This document shows positions 35,085-43,322 of a stretch of 62,073 nt of DNA, one piece after another. The stretch lies in assembly GCA_001829315.1 (NCBI GenBank), contig MIAY01000023.1, forward strand, positions 1-62,073, read 5' to 3'. The number at the start of each line of letters is the position of its first letter. The stretch's first letter is position 1. The DNA comes from Spirochaetes bacterium GWE1_32_154 (GTDB taxonomy: Bacteria; Spirochaetota; GWE2-31-10). The notes under the pieces were generated by a model, which saw only the letters and a list, made by a program, of their open reading frames with translations, had not been told where the DNA came from and did not search any database. Position numbers and translations under genes: made by a program.

Positions 35085-35763
35085 TATAATTGTATTAACC
35101 TGTGAACATGCTACTAATTTCATACCTGATGCCTATACAAAATATTTTATGACTAATCATGAAATTCTTGATACTCACCAGGGTTACGACATTGGGGCTG
35201 ATTTGTTAGCACAATCACTAAGCGGTCAACTTTCAACTGAATATTTAAAACCAACGGTATCAAGACTTCTCATCGACTGCAACCGTTCGATTTGTAATAA
35301 ATCACTCATTTCATCGTGCATTAATCCAATCGACATAACAACAAAAGAAACTATTATTACCGGTTTTTACATCCCATATCGAAATACAGTAAGCAACCGG
35401 ATGAAAAATCTCATTGATTCCGGGAAAAAAGTTCTTCATTTTTCAGTTCATTCATTTACGCCGATACTGAATGGTATTGAAAGAGATGCTGACATTGGTA
35501 TATTGTATGATCCTAAACGCCCTGTTGAAAAAGAATTTGCTACATCGTTTAAAAAAAAATTACAGCAATTTGATAATTCCATTGTGGTAAAATCAAACTA
35601 TCCCTACAAAGGAACGTCTGACGGGTTTACTACTTTTCTACGAACGCACTGTAACTCACCTGACTACTGTGGAATAGAATTAGAAGTGAATCAGAAAATA
35701 ATTTTCCAGTCATCACTGCATGAATTAATCGGTTCTGCACTACGTTGCTACAAGAAACTATAA
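35077..35763 (+). CDS. N-formylglutamate amidohydrolase-like enzyme
   Basis: A 228-residue protein of the N-formylglutamate amidohydrolase family (zinc-dependent, related to carboxypeptidases). Expected blocks are present: LTCEHATNFIP near the start, DTHQGYDIGADLLAQSL, RLLIDCNRS, FSVHSFTPI with the catalytic-type His, and a late GIELEVNQKI. Histidine degradation genes are absent around it, so it more likely cleaves an amide in the product of this operon than formylglutamate. It is the last gene of the four-gene operon. Confidence 0.88.
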   Translation: MFDIIVLTCEHATNFIPDAYTKYFMTNHEILDTHQGYDIGADLLAQSLSGQLSTEYLKPTVSRLLIDCNRSICNKSLISSCINPIDITTKETIITGFYIPYRNTVSNRMKNLIDSGKKVLHFSVHSFTPILNGIERDADIGILYDPKRPVEKEFATSFKKKLQQFDNSIVVKSNYPYKGTSDGFTTFLRTHCNSPDYCGIELEVNQKIIFQSSLHELIGSALRCYKKL

Positions 35764-35863
35764 ATAACATGATATTTCGAATTTCAAAAAAAAATATATT
35801 CACTTGATTTTATAGTAATTATAATTTATTATATTTTTTATAATAATAATTCAGGAGATGTCT

Positions 35864-36691
35864 ATGAAAAAAGTTCTTATTTTTCTTCTTTGTGCAGTTA
35901 TACTTCCATTATCTGCCGAAATGTATCCCGGTTCATTTACAACTGTCACTGAACTGAAATCTAATCAGCATTATCTTTCGTCAGGCATAACCGGTAATGG
36001 TGAAAAAATGCTCGTTGTTTTCTCTGACGGAATGGCAGAATATGAGATCTGTTTATACAAAAAACAGGAAGGTTCATTTATTTTCTCAGGCAGGTCTTTA
36101 GAGAAATTCAAAAACGGCTATCCGGTTGGTGGTTATAGCAATGGAAAACGGATGAATGTATCTTATCCATTCACACAACCACAGGAAAACGATGTTATTA
36201 TGTCAGCTGAAATAAATAACGACAACAACAGTGAATATTTCATTGAATTATCAGGACCTTCGTATTACGGACTTGCACTGATACAACTTTCAGATGATAA
36301 ACCGGTTATTGCAGCAGAAATAAATGGCCATGCATTTATCTTTAAAGACAAAAATGGAAAATACTTCATAGCCGGTAGCAATGTTGAAGATTATTCGATA
36401 TTCAGCCTGACTAATCATACATACTGTATGTGGTATGTTACAAATGACGGGAAATTTGACCGCAAAGATTTTTTGTCAACAGAGTTATATAGTGCTATGT
36501 ATGGTTCTTTTCTTACTGCATTTAACACGTCGAAAGATTTCAATGCATTTAATAATCTGTTCAAATTTCAATTTGCTAACGGATATCAGAGTGATGCTGT
36601 TAAATGGTTTAAAAAAAATGAAAAACTGGTAAAAACAGATAAAAATCAGCAAAACTATCTTTCAGAAATAAAAAATTATTATATACAATAG
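35864..36691 (+). CDS. Exported protein of unknown function
   Basis: A 275-residue protein with a signal peptide (MKKVLIFLLCAVILPLSAEM, cleavage near residue 18). The mature part is beta-rich with aspartate/asparagine turns (SGEN-type, AEINNDNNSEYFIELSG) and no known domain. ATG 35864 is chosen because CAGGAG is correctly spaced before it; an ATG two codons earlier is too close. It starts 100 bp after the amidoligase operon behind an A/T-rich promoter-like region, so it may be separate. A hairpin follows. Confidence 0.65.
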   Translation: MKKVLIFLLCAVILPLSAEMYPGSFTTVTELKSNQHYLSSGITGNGEKMLVVFSDGMAEYEICLYKKQEGSFIFSGRSLEKFKNGYPVGGYSNGKRMNVSYPFTQPQENDVIMSAEINNDNNSEYFIELSGPSYYGLALIQLSDDKPVIAAEINGHAFIFKDKNGKYFIAGSNVEDYSIFSLTNHTYCMWYVTNDGKFDRKDFLSTELYSAMYGSFLTAFNTSKDFNAFNNLFKFQFANGYQSDAVKWFKKNEKLVKTDKNQQNYLSEIKNYYIQ

Positions 36692-36700
36692 TTACTGAAG

Positions 36701-36737
36701 CTCCTGCAAAATCAAATACAACTTTATTTTGCGGGAG
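36701..36737 (+). terminator. Hairpin terminator, repeat-like arms
   Basis: CTCCTGCAAAAT (36701-36712) pairs with ATTTTGCGGGAG (36726-36737) with one G-T pair, followed by TTTTG. It resembles the dispersed repeat arm CTCTTGCAAAAA and lies 9 nt after the stop of the exported protein gene. Confidence 0.7.
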
Positions 36738-36743
36738 TTTTGC

Positions 36744-36868
36744 TTATACTTTAAATAACGATATTTTTTAACGCTCCCCCCCCCCTCCCCGGGTCACCGG
36801 CATGAGTTGCTTCAATCACAGCGTTCATAGCAAGTAAATTTGTTTGTGATGCAATATTCTTCTTCAAA
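36744..36868 (-). pseudogene. Remnant of a chemoreceptor gene with C10 tract
   Basis: Two pieces of a chemoreceptor like the one at 38801-40681 are joined here. Bases 36744-36769 are identical to that gene's last 26 bases including the stop. Bases 36787-36862 match its signalling tip and translate on the minus strand as [18 protein letters not shown] then HAGDPG, with a stop just upstream. Between them lies a run of ten C (36776-36785), then T and CCCC, unusual in this AT-rich sequence. Everything else of the receptor is gone. The two pieces are out of frame as read; a one-base change in the run would join them. Confidence 0.85.
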
Positions 36869-36911
36869 ATCTATAAATACTCAATTTTTCTTAAATACCC
36901 AATATTATATA

Positions 36912-36951
36912 GTAAATACTTATTGACCATGCATAAAAAATACAGTAATTT
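36912..36951 (+). promoter_or_regulatory. Possible promoter/operator of the starch-binding lipoprotein
   Basis: GTAAATACTTATTGAC (36912-36927) is close to the operator-like boxes of the two hydrolase lipoproteins at 26610 and 27822. TTGACC (36923-36928) is 17 nt before a weak TAATTT (36946-36951). The match to the other two supports a shared regulator, but the -10 is poor. Confidence 0.35.
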
Positions 36952-37069
36952 TGCTTTATCATTTGTGTATTGTTTTTTAGAAACACCATGCTCTATTAAA
37001 TGATAAACATTGGTAAATGAAAAAAATAAAAGAATTGACTTGAAAAGTCAGCAAAAAAAAAGGGGTTTT

Positions 37070-38683
37070 ATGAAAAAGTATTTATTTCTCGCAATGATAA
37101 TTGCGATGAGTGCATTTAGTTGCACTAATGTAACAGACGAAATTACAGAAGTTCAGGAAAAAAAACAAACGATGAACGCTATGAGTAGCACTACTTCAGT
37201 AGCTACTTCTATAACAGTGTACTACAAACCGCAAGACGCTTTATGGTTATTTGCTCCGAATAATGTGTATATTCATTACAATGCAGACAATAAAGGCTGG
37301 ACATCTTTACCGGGTGTTATTATGACTAAAGAATCTATTTATGGTCCATGGAATGGTTATGCAAGTATAACTATTGAAGCAACAAATTTAAGATTCTGTT
37401 TCAATAATGGTGCTAATCAGTGGGATAATAATGATTCAAAAGATTATGTAATAACTGCTGCCGGAACCTATAAAATTGAAAATAAAGTTATTACAAAAAT
37501 TGAAGAGACAATTTCCGGTACAGCTACAATTTATTGTGACAAAGCAATTCCTGCTTTTTTTGGTGCTGGTTCAAGTGGAATTCTTTTAGGATTATCAGCT
37601 ACGATCAGGAAAGATGGTGCATTTTATTCATATTCTACAGTTACTTCTTATGTTTATAATCAGCCATATATATACTTAACAGAATTGCCTTCCGGTTCTT
37701 ATACCGTGTCTATTAGTCAATATAAAAATGCAAGACGATATGAAGGTACTTCAAGTTTTACTATATCTTCTTCAAATAAAGATGTTTCAACATCAATGTT
37801 AGTTGATTCTTTTGAAGATGTTCGTATTCGGATATCGTATTATATGCAAACCTATTTGGGATCAAGAGCAGTTGACGGAATCCCTGTTGATTTATATAAA
37901 GACAATGTGAAAATTGCAACAAGTACTATTGGAACTTCAAAAGATGGTACGGATGTCACTTTTAGAGGTCTTATTGCCGGATCATACAAAACGGTTGTTG
38001 GCATTACAAATGAATATAATAATGATATAGCCGGATTAAAATCAGATGATGTTGAGTACAAAGCTCTTTACACTTTTGAAGTAAGTAAATCAGATGTTGC
38101 TAATACTTCAATGGTAATGGATATTGAATCAGTGCAGGCATTAACAAGTAATGTTGAAGTTATAGCTGGTACGAGTGGTTCTTTTGAAACTCTTATTATT
38201 AGAGGGACTGTAAGCAATAAAGCTAATCTTATAAAAAATGCAATGATGACTGAAGAAAATATTTATTGGCTTCCTGCTACAACAAATTCGTATGTATTAA
38301 AACTTGACACCCCGGGTACTTACTTTGTAAGAGGATATGTAACAAATTCAAGTTTGTTTGCACATATGACTATCGTTGTAAAACCGACAAGCTACCTTAA
38401 AAAATATCCTCAAGTGTACTTGAGAGGGACTTTTAACAACTGGAATACCAAAGCTATGACAATTATAGCTGATAACACATGGGAAACCGTTGAAACTTTC
38501 GGTTCTACGACTAGTGAAAGATTTAAGTTTGATGTATATGGGAACTGGTCAGTGAATTTTGGCGATACTAATAAAGATGGCGTTGCTGATCAAAACAGTT
38601 CTGATATTTTCGTTGGTGCAAATGCTCAATATAAAATCAGATATAATGATCTTACTAATGTATATACAGTTGTAAAACAATAA
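37070..38683 (+). CDS. Starch-binding lipoprotein with CBM-type domains
   Basis: A 537-residue lipoprotein (Cys18 in SAFSC). Residues about 45-145 resemble a CBM25/26 starch-binding domain (ITVYYKPQ, VYIHYNADNKGWTSLPGV, NLRFCFNNGANQWDNN). Two beta-sandwich regions follow. The C-terminal 85 residues look like a glycogen/starch-binding fold (VYLRGTFNNWNTKAMTI then FKFDVYGNWSVNFGD). It probably holds alpha-glucan at the cell surface for the amylases encoded at 49-55 kb. The start is set by AAGGGGTTTT before the ATG. A strong terminator follows. Confidence 0.8.
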   Translation: MKKYLFLAMIIAMSAFSCTNVTDEITEVQEKKQTMNAMSSTTSVATSITVYYKPQDALWLFAPNNVYIHYNADNKGWTSLPGVIMTKESIYGPWNGYASITIEATNLRFCFNNGANQWDNNDSKDYVITAAGTYKIENKVITKIEETISGTATIYCDKAIPAFFGAGSSGILLGLSATIRKDGAFYSYSTVTSYVYNQPYIYLTELPSGSYTVSISQYKNARRYEGTSSFTISSSNKDVSTSMLVDSFEDVRIRISYYMQTYLGSRAVDGIPVDLYKDNVKIATSTIGTSKDGTDVTFRGLIAGSYKTVVGITNEYNNDIAGLKSDDVEYKALYTFEVSKSDVANTSMVMDIESVQALTSNVEVIAGTSGSFETLIIRGTVSNKANLIKNAMMTEENIYWLPATTNSYVLKLDTPGTYFVRGYVTNSSLFAHMTIVVKPTSYLKKYPQVYLRGTFNNWNTKAMTIIADNTWETVETFGSTTSERFKFDVYGNWSVNFGDTNKDGVADQNSSDIFVGANAQYKIRYNDLTNVYTVVKQ

Positions 38684-38706
38684 TTACTTGATTTATATCA
38701 ACAATC

Positions 38707-38733
38707 GGGGAACAGGAAACTGTTCCCCTTTTT
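38707..38733 (+). terminator. Strong intrinsic terminator
   Basis: GGGGAACAG (38707-38715) pairs with CTGTTCCCC (38720-38728) around a GAAA loop, followed by five T. It ends the starch-binding lipoprotein transcript. Confidence 0.9.
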
Positions 38734-38800
38734 CATAAAAACATCCTATTTTGAAATGACACCTTAAACAAAAAATAAAAAACGAATAAACCCGGGATTC

Positions 38801-40681
38801 TTATACTTTAAATAACGATATTTTTTCATCAATGATTTTGATGCTCTCAATATTTTCTTTCAATATATCAAATGACTGATTAATTGTATTTTTTACTTCT
38901 TCAATTTTGGCAGAAACATTAATTGTATCATTCTTAACATTTTCTGTAACATCAACTAAACCGGCAATCTCCTGTAAAACTGCTTTACTTCCCACTAACA
39001 TTTCATTCGATCCGGTATGAACCTCTTCTGTTGTCTGACTGATATTTTTTAACGCTTTTAATATTTTATTACTTCCGGTCGCCTGAACATCAAGAGAAGT
39101 TTTTATTTCCCGTTCAATATTCGTAACAGCTTCTACAGATTTTACGATAACATCAAAAGAATTACTTGTTTCATTTGAAATTAATGATGCAGAATCAATT
39201 GATTTTTTAAACTGAGTAAGACTTTCAGAAATAACTTTCGATTGCTGGTTGGAGATTTCTGCAAGTTTTCTTATTTCAAGAGCAACTACAGCAAATCCCT
39301 TCCCCGAGTCGCCGGCATGAGCTGCTTCAATCGCTGCATTCATAGCAAGCAGATTTGTTTGTGATGCAATGCTTTTAATTGTATTATTTGCTTCAACAAC
39401 ACTTTGCGATTGATTTAACAATACACCTACCATAACTTTAAGCTGATCAACATTACTGTTTCCAATAGCAACAACAGATTGTAAACTATCAAATTCTTTT
39501 GAGCTATTATTAAGATTTTTTGCAATAGAACGGATATTTTCCATCATATCTTCGATAGCAATTGAACTTTCTGTAACACTTGTTGCCTGAGAATTTATTT
39601 TCAAATCCTGATTTTCTATTGTTCTGACAATTTCTTCTATGGTCGCTGAAACTTCAGTTACAACGGTCGACTGATTTATAATCAGATTTTTTACATTACC
39701 GGAAATTGTATTTATAACTGATGCTGAATCTTTAGAATTATTCATCGCATGAGAAAGTTTTTTCATATTGTCATTATTTAATTGAGAATGACTTTTGATT
39801 TCAGATATTATTTTCCCTAATGATAATCGAACATCTTCAGTATAGTTTGATATTACACCGATTTCATCAAAACTTGTTTGCACCACCTCATTTGAGAAAT
39901 CGCTTTGGGATAATTTTTTCAGATCAGCAAGTACGTGACTTATAGAAGTAGTAATTTTTTTTGAAATCAGTAATGATATAAAAACACTTAAAATAATCAA
40001 TAAAATGGTCACTGCGAAAACTGCTATTTTTACTAACCCGACTACAAAATCAGAAAGTTTATTTACACCAATTGAAAAATTATCTGAAAATTGTGCTATT
40101 TCTGTATTTATTAATGTTAATTTATCTGTTAAATCAATCTTTTCTGATTGTTCTTTCGTGTTATGTATGATTTCAACGGTTTCACTAAACTCGCGTTCAC
40201 TTTCTGCTGCTAATTGTGCAGTATCAATGAGTGATTTAACAAGCGGATGCCACATCAGTAACGAAACTCTTGAAATAAATACAGACACATTTTTTTCATT
40301 CAATTCAGAAAAAACAGAAATAAGGTATGAATCTAAATCGTTGCCCGATTTCTCTTTCATTATTTGTTTTAATGAACTGAAAGTGTTCGCATACGAAATG
40401 GCTGTATTAAATTTTTCTGTATATGAATCATATAGTTTTTCATCACTTTTTATCAAATATAAAAAATAATCCGCTTGAGCAGTTTTCATTAAAAAGGAAT
40501 GTGTTCTTTCCATTGTCGTTATTCGTGTTAAAATAGAAAGCGTATCAACTGACCAGAAAGTCAAAAAAGCCAATAAAAATATAGCCATTACGAGAATTGA
40601 AATTATCAGTAAAATCTTCTTTTTTATAGAAGAAAAAAGCAATGCACCAAAAAAAGTCTGTTTCCCTATTCTATTACTCAT
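38801..40681 (-). CDS. Methyl-accepting chemotaxis protein (helical sensor)
   Basis: A 626-residue receptor. A membrane helix at about 22-45 is followed by a helical extracellular domain (about 46-220, four-helix-bundle type, no Cache motifs), a second helix (about 222-245), a HAMP region and the signalling coiled coil. The tip reads [20 protein letters not shown], followed by [13 protein letters not shown], where the usual serine before EIRKLAE is leucine. The ligand is unknown. The start at 40681 follows CGGAGGAATT, and the longer frame is rejected. It is the likely parent or sister of the remnant at 36744. Confidence 0.9.
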   Translation of the reverse strand: MSNRIGKQTFFGALLFSSIKKKILLIISILVMAIFLLAFLTFWSVDTLSILTRITTMERTHSFLMKTAQADYFLYLIKSDEKLYDSYTEKFNTAISYANTFSSLKQIMKEKSGNDLDSYLISVFSELNEKNVSVFISRVSLLMWHPLVKSLIDTAQLAAESEREFSETVEIIHNTKEQSEKIDLTDKLTLINTEIAQFSDNFSIGVNKLSDFVVGLVKIAVFAVTILLIILSVFISLLISKKITTSISHVLADLKKLSQSDFSNEVVQTSFDEIGVISNYTEDVRLSLGKIISEIKSHSQLNNDNMKKLSHAMNNSKDSASVINTISGNVKNLIINQSTVVTEVSATIEEIVRTIENQDLKINSQATSVTESSIAIEDMMENIRSIAKNLNNSSKEFDSLQSVVAIGNSNVDQLKVMVGVLLNQSQSVVEANNTIKSIASQTNLLAMNAAIEAAHAGDSGKGFAVVALEIRKLAEISNQQSKVISESLTQFKKSIDSASLISNETSNSFDVIVKSVEAVTNIEREIKTSLDVQATGSNKILKALKNISQTTEEVHTGSNEMLVGSKAVLQEIAGLVDVTENVKNDTINVSAKIEEVKNTINQSFDILKENIESIKIIDEKISLFKV

Positions 40682-40748
40682 AATTCCTCCGAATAAATAG
40701 AAGTTAGTAAATATAACAAATAGAGTCAAGAATTAAGTTAATTATCAA

Positions 40749-40884
40749 GGCTCTTGCAAAAATCAAGATTACTTGATGAAAAAGAGGGTACTTTTTTTAT
40801 GCTTCCGCCACATGCGATATAATCGCATTATAGGTAGCTTCTTGCAAAAATTCGAGATAAAAAGAGTATTTTTGCAAGAAGCTC
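40749..40884. repeat. Composite dispersed repeat element (136 bp)
   Basis: It starts GGCTCTTGCAAAAATCAAG, with a small hairpin TCAAGATTACTTGA. A central part holds the palindrome TGCGATATAATCGCA. It ends in a perfect 14-bp hairpin (arms GCTTCTTGCAAAAA at 40837-40850 and TTTTTGCAAGAAGC at 40869-40882) with the conserved 18-nt loop. It is nearly identical to the element at 54869-54983 except for about 21 extra bases after the first hairpin. It lies in the 383-bp gap between the divergent chemoreceptor and argF genes, which otherwise holds only the argF promoter. Confidence 0.85.
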
Positions 40885-40998
40885 TATCGATTAGTTCTTA
40901 GTATTCTATACAACAGAAGTTTTTGTAACAATTTCAAAACAACTCCAAAAATTCATTTACTAAAATACGCGTTTGAAATCAATAATATTTATATTTCC

Positions 40999-41028
40999 TT
41001 GCAATTATGAATTCAATTATGGTATAAT
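40999..41028 (+). promoter_or_regulatory. Promoter of the argF operon
   Basis: TTGCAA (40999-41004), an 18-nt spacer and TATAAT (41023-41028) with an extended -10, ATTATGGTATAAT. It is strikingly like the promoter at 11518-11547: TTGCAATT at the start and ATTATGGTATAAT at the end in both. Confidence 0.75.
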
Positions 41029-41064
41029 ATTTGCATCTGAATAGACGTAAGGAGAAGTATTATA

Positions 41065-42027
41065 GTGACCGGTTTTAAAAATAGAAGTATGCTTACTCTT
41101 ATCGAATACACTCCTGATGAGATAGCTTATATTATCAAACATTCAATTAAATTAAAAAAAGAAAAAGCAAACGGAAAACATAAACAACGATTAAAAAATA
41201 AAAATATTGCTATGATATTTGAAAAAAGTTCAACTAGAACACGATGTGCTACAAGTGTGGCCTGCTTTGATGAGGGTGCTCATGCAGAGTTTTTAAGTAA
41301 ACTTGATATTCAACTTGGTAAAAAAGAATCAGTTAAAGATACTGCACGGGTTCTTGGCAGGATGTATGACGGTATTTTATACCGTGGGTTCAAACAAACA
41401 ACTGTTGAAGAACTCTCAAAATGGTCTGGTATACCTGTTATCAACGGGTTAACTGATGATTACCATCCAACCCAGGTACTTGCCGATTTAATGACTGCAC
41501 AAGAGCACTTCGGGTCATTAGAAGGTTTAAAAATGGCATATATTGGTGACGGCAGAAATAATATGGCAAACAGTCTTCTTTTAACGTGTGGTAGAATGGG
41601 GATGAACTTTTCAATAGGGTCACCAAAGGAATTATTTCCGACCGAACATTTTGTTAAATCCGCAATGTCACTTAAAAGGAAAGAATGCAGCATTACCATA
41701 ACAGAAAACCCTTACGAAGCTGTTAAAGACGCTGATATTATATACACCGATGTCTGGGTTAGTATGGGGGAAGAAAGCAACCCGGACATAGAAAAAAGAA
41801 TAGCAACGTTAAGTAAATATCAGGTAAATGAAGAACTTATGAAAGCAACCGGCAAACAGCAAACTGTTTTCTTTCACTGCCTTCCTGCCACTCATGTAAA
41901 TGGACAACATACCATGGAAGTAACCGAGGAAGTTTTTGAATCAGTTAATTCTCTCGTTTTTGATCAGGCAGAAAATAGAATACATACTATCAAAGCAATT
42001 TTAACACTACTCATAGGAGATAAGTAA
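41065..42027 (+). CDS. argF: Ornithine carbamoyltransferase
   Basis: Makes citrulline from ornithine and carbamoyl phosphate (or the reverse in arginine fermentation). The 320 residues are of normal length, with carbamoyl-phosphate motif STRTR (56-60), HPTQ (134-137), and the ornithine-loop HCLP (271-274, in FFHCLPATH). The start is a GTG with TAAGGAG 10 nt upstream. No other arginine genes are nearby, so biosynthetic (argF) and catabolic (arcB) roles cannot be separated. The amylase-family gene begins 2 nt after its stop. Confidence 0.93.
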   Translation: MTGFKNRSMLTLIEYTPDEIAYIIKHSIKLKKEKANGKHKQRLKNKNIAMIFEKSSTRTRCATSVACFDEGAHAEFLSKLDIQLGKKESVKDTARVLGRMYDGILYRGFKQTTVEELSKWSGIPVINGLTDDYHPTQVLADLMTAQEHFGSLEGLKMAYIGDGRNNMANSLLLTCGRMGMNFSIGSPKELFPTEHFVKSAMSLKRKECSITITENPYEAVKDADIIYTDVWVSMGEESNPDIEKRIATLSKYQVNEELMKATGKQQTVFFHCLPATHVNGQHTMEVTEEVFESVNSLVFDQAENRIHTIKAILTLLIGDK

Positions 42028-42029
42028 TT

Positions 42030-43322
42030 ATGGATGCATTATATATATACAATTTATACCCGAGACTTTATAAAAACGTTAAGGCATGGGAGAAAGCATT
42101 GCCTAAAATAGCAAAAATGGGTTTCAACGGTATTTATTTAAACCCCATTCATTACCCGGGTTTTTCAGGCAGCCTTTATGCACCTAAAGAGTATTATACG
42201 CTAAACCCGTTATTTTTCAGTAAAAAGGGAAGTGAAGTTGAAGAACTTAAAGGTTTTATCGCAGCAAGTAATGAAAAAGGTATAAAAGTTTATTTAGACC
42301 TCGTTGTTAACCACACATCAATTGACAGCCCATTAATAGCCGAACATAAAAACTGGTATGTTCTTGAAAACGGTGATGTAAAAAGGCCCGGAGCATGGGA
42401 AGACGGAAAATACATACAATGGGGTGATTTAGCTCAATTTGATCTTGAGCTAAGCTCAGATAGAGATGGTTTATGGAATTATTTACTTGATATGTGCAAT
42501 TATTTTCTCGACCTCGGTTTTTCCGGTTTCAGATGTGATGCTGCTTATCAGGTTCCGGAAGATTTCTGGAGATTTTTGACCGGTAATGTGAAAAAGAAAT
42601 TTCCTGAAGCACTTTTTATGGCAGAAACGCTTGGTTGTACTCCGGTTCAAATTCAGTTATTATCCAACGCAGGTTTTGACTATATATTCAACTCTTCAAA
42701 ATGGTGGGATTTTAACGGAGCATGGTGTCTTGAGCAATATGAAATGACAAAAAACATTGCTCCTTCAATATCATTTCCTGAGGGACATGATACAGAAAGA
42801 CTTTTTGCAGAGTCCAACTCATATTTACCTAAATTCTTACAAAGAGTTTATTTTTCAGCTTTATTCTCAAAAGGTTTCATGATAACTACCGGCTTAGAAT
42901 ATGGTTTTAAAAAACGAATTAATACAGTTAACACAAATCCTGATGATTGGGAAAACACTGATAATGATTTTACCCCGGTTATTCAAAAAATACTGGATAT
43001 TAAAAAAGCACTACTACCCCTGCATGAAGAAAGCCCTATAAAAATTATAGATCAGGCAAATTGGATGAATGTATTCTGTTTCTATAAAGAGTGGGAAGGC
43101 CAAAAAGTAATGGTTATTCTCAATAAAGATGCATATAATAAACAAAGTATAGTACTTGGAAATATTGAAAATATTTTAGGGGCTTCTGATATTACTGATT
43201 TCTCACCTGAGGAAAAAATAAAAGGTACTATTACAAATCTCAATATACTATTAAATCCTGGTGAAGTTAAAATATTTGCATCAAAAGCAATCTATAAAAC
43301 AGCTACAAGTACGGTTAAATGA
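42030..43322 (+). CDS. Cytoplasmic GH13 alpha-amylase family enzyme
   Basis: A 430-residue glycoside hydrolase family 13 protein without a signal peptide, so it acts on glucans or oligosaccharides inside the cell. Conserved regions are LDLVVNHTS (region I), GFRCDAAY with the nucleophile Asp (region II), FMAETLG with the acid Glu (region III) and EGHDTERL with the third Asp (region IV). It is short for the family, with a small C-terminal beta domain. The exact specificity (amylase, glucosyltransferase or trehalose-type) cannot be told. It is tightly packed between argF and the DUF3857 genes (2-nt gap, 4-nt overlap). Confidence 0.9.
   Translation: MDALYIYNLYPRLYKNVKAWEKALPKIAKMGFNGIYLNPIHYPGFSGSLYAPKEYYTLNPLFFSKKGSEVEELKGFIAASNEKGIKVYLDLVVNHTSIDSPLIAEHKNWYVLENGDVKRPGAWEDGKYIQWGDLAQFDLELSSDRDGLWNYLLDMCNYFLDLGFSGFRCDAAYQVPEDFWRFLTGNVKKKFPEALFMAETLGCTPVQIQLLSNAGFDYIFNSSKWWDFNGAWCLEQYEMTKNIAPSISFPEGHDTERLFAESNSYLPKFLQRVYFSALFSKGFMITTGLEYGFKKRINTVNTNPDDWENTDNDFTPVIQKILDIKKALLPLHEESPIKIIDQANWMNVFCFYKEWEGQKVMVILNKDAYNKQSIVLGNIENILGASDITDFSPEEKIKGTITNLNILLNPGEVKIFASKAIYKTATSTVK

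Noticed and set aside
35077-35763. Histidine-utilisation hutG gene
   Set aside because: The family fits, but no other hut genes are nearby and the gene overlaps a GCS2 ligase gene, so a role in the amidoligase operon is more likely.
36776-36785. C10 tract as a phase-variable gene switch
   Set aside because: The surrounding receptor pieces lack a start, sensor and most of the signalling domain and have a stop just upstream, so no functional protein would result in any tract length.
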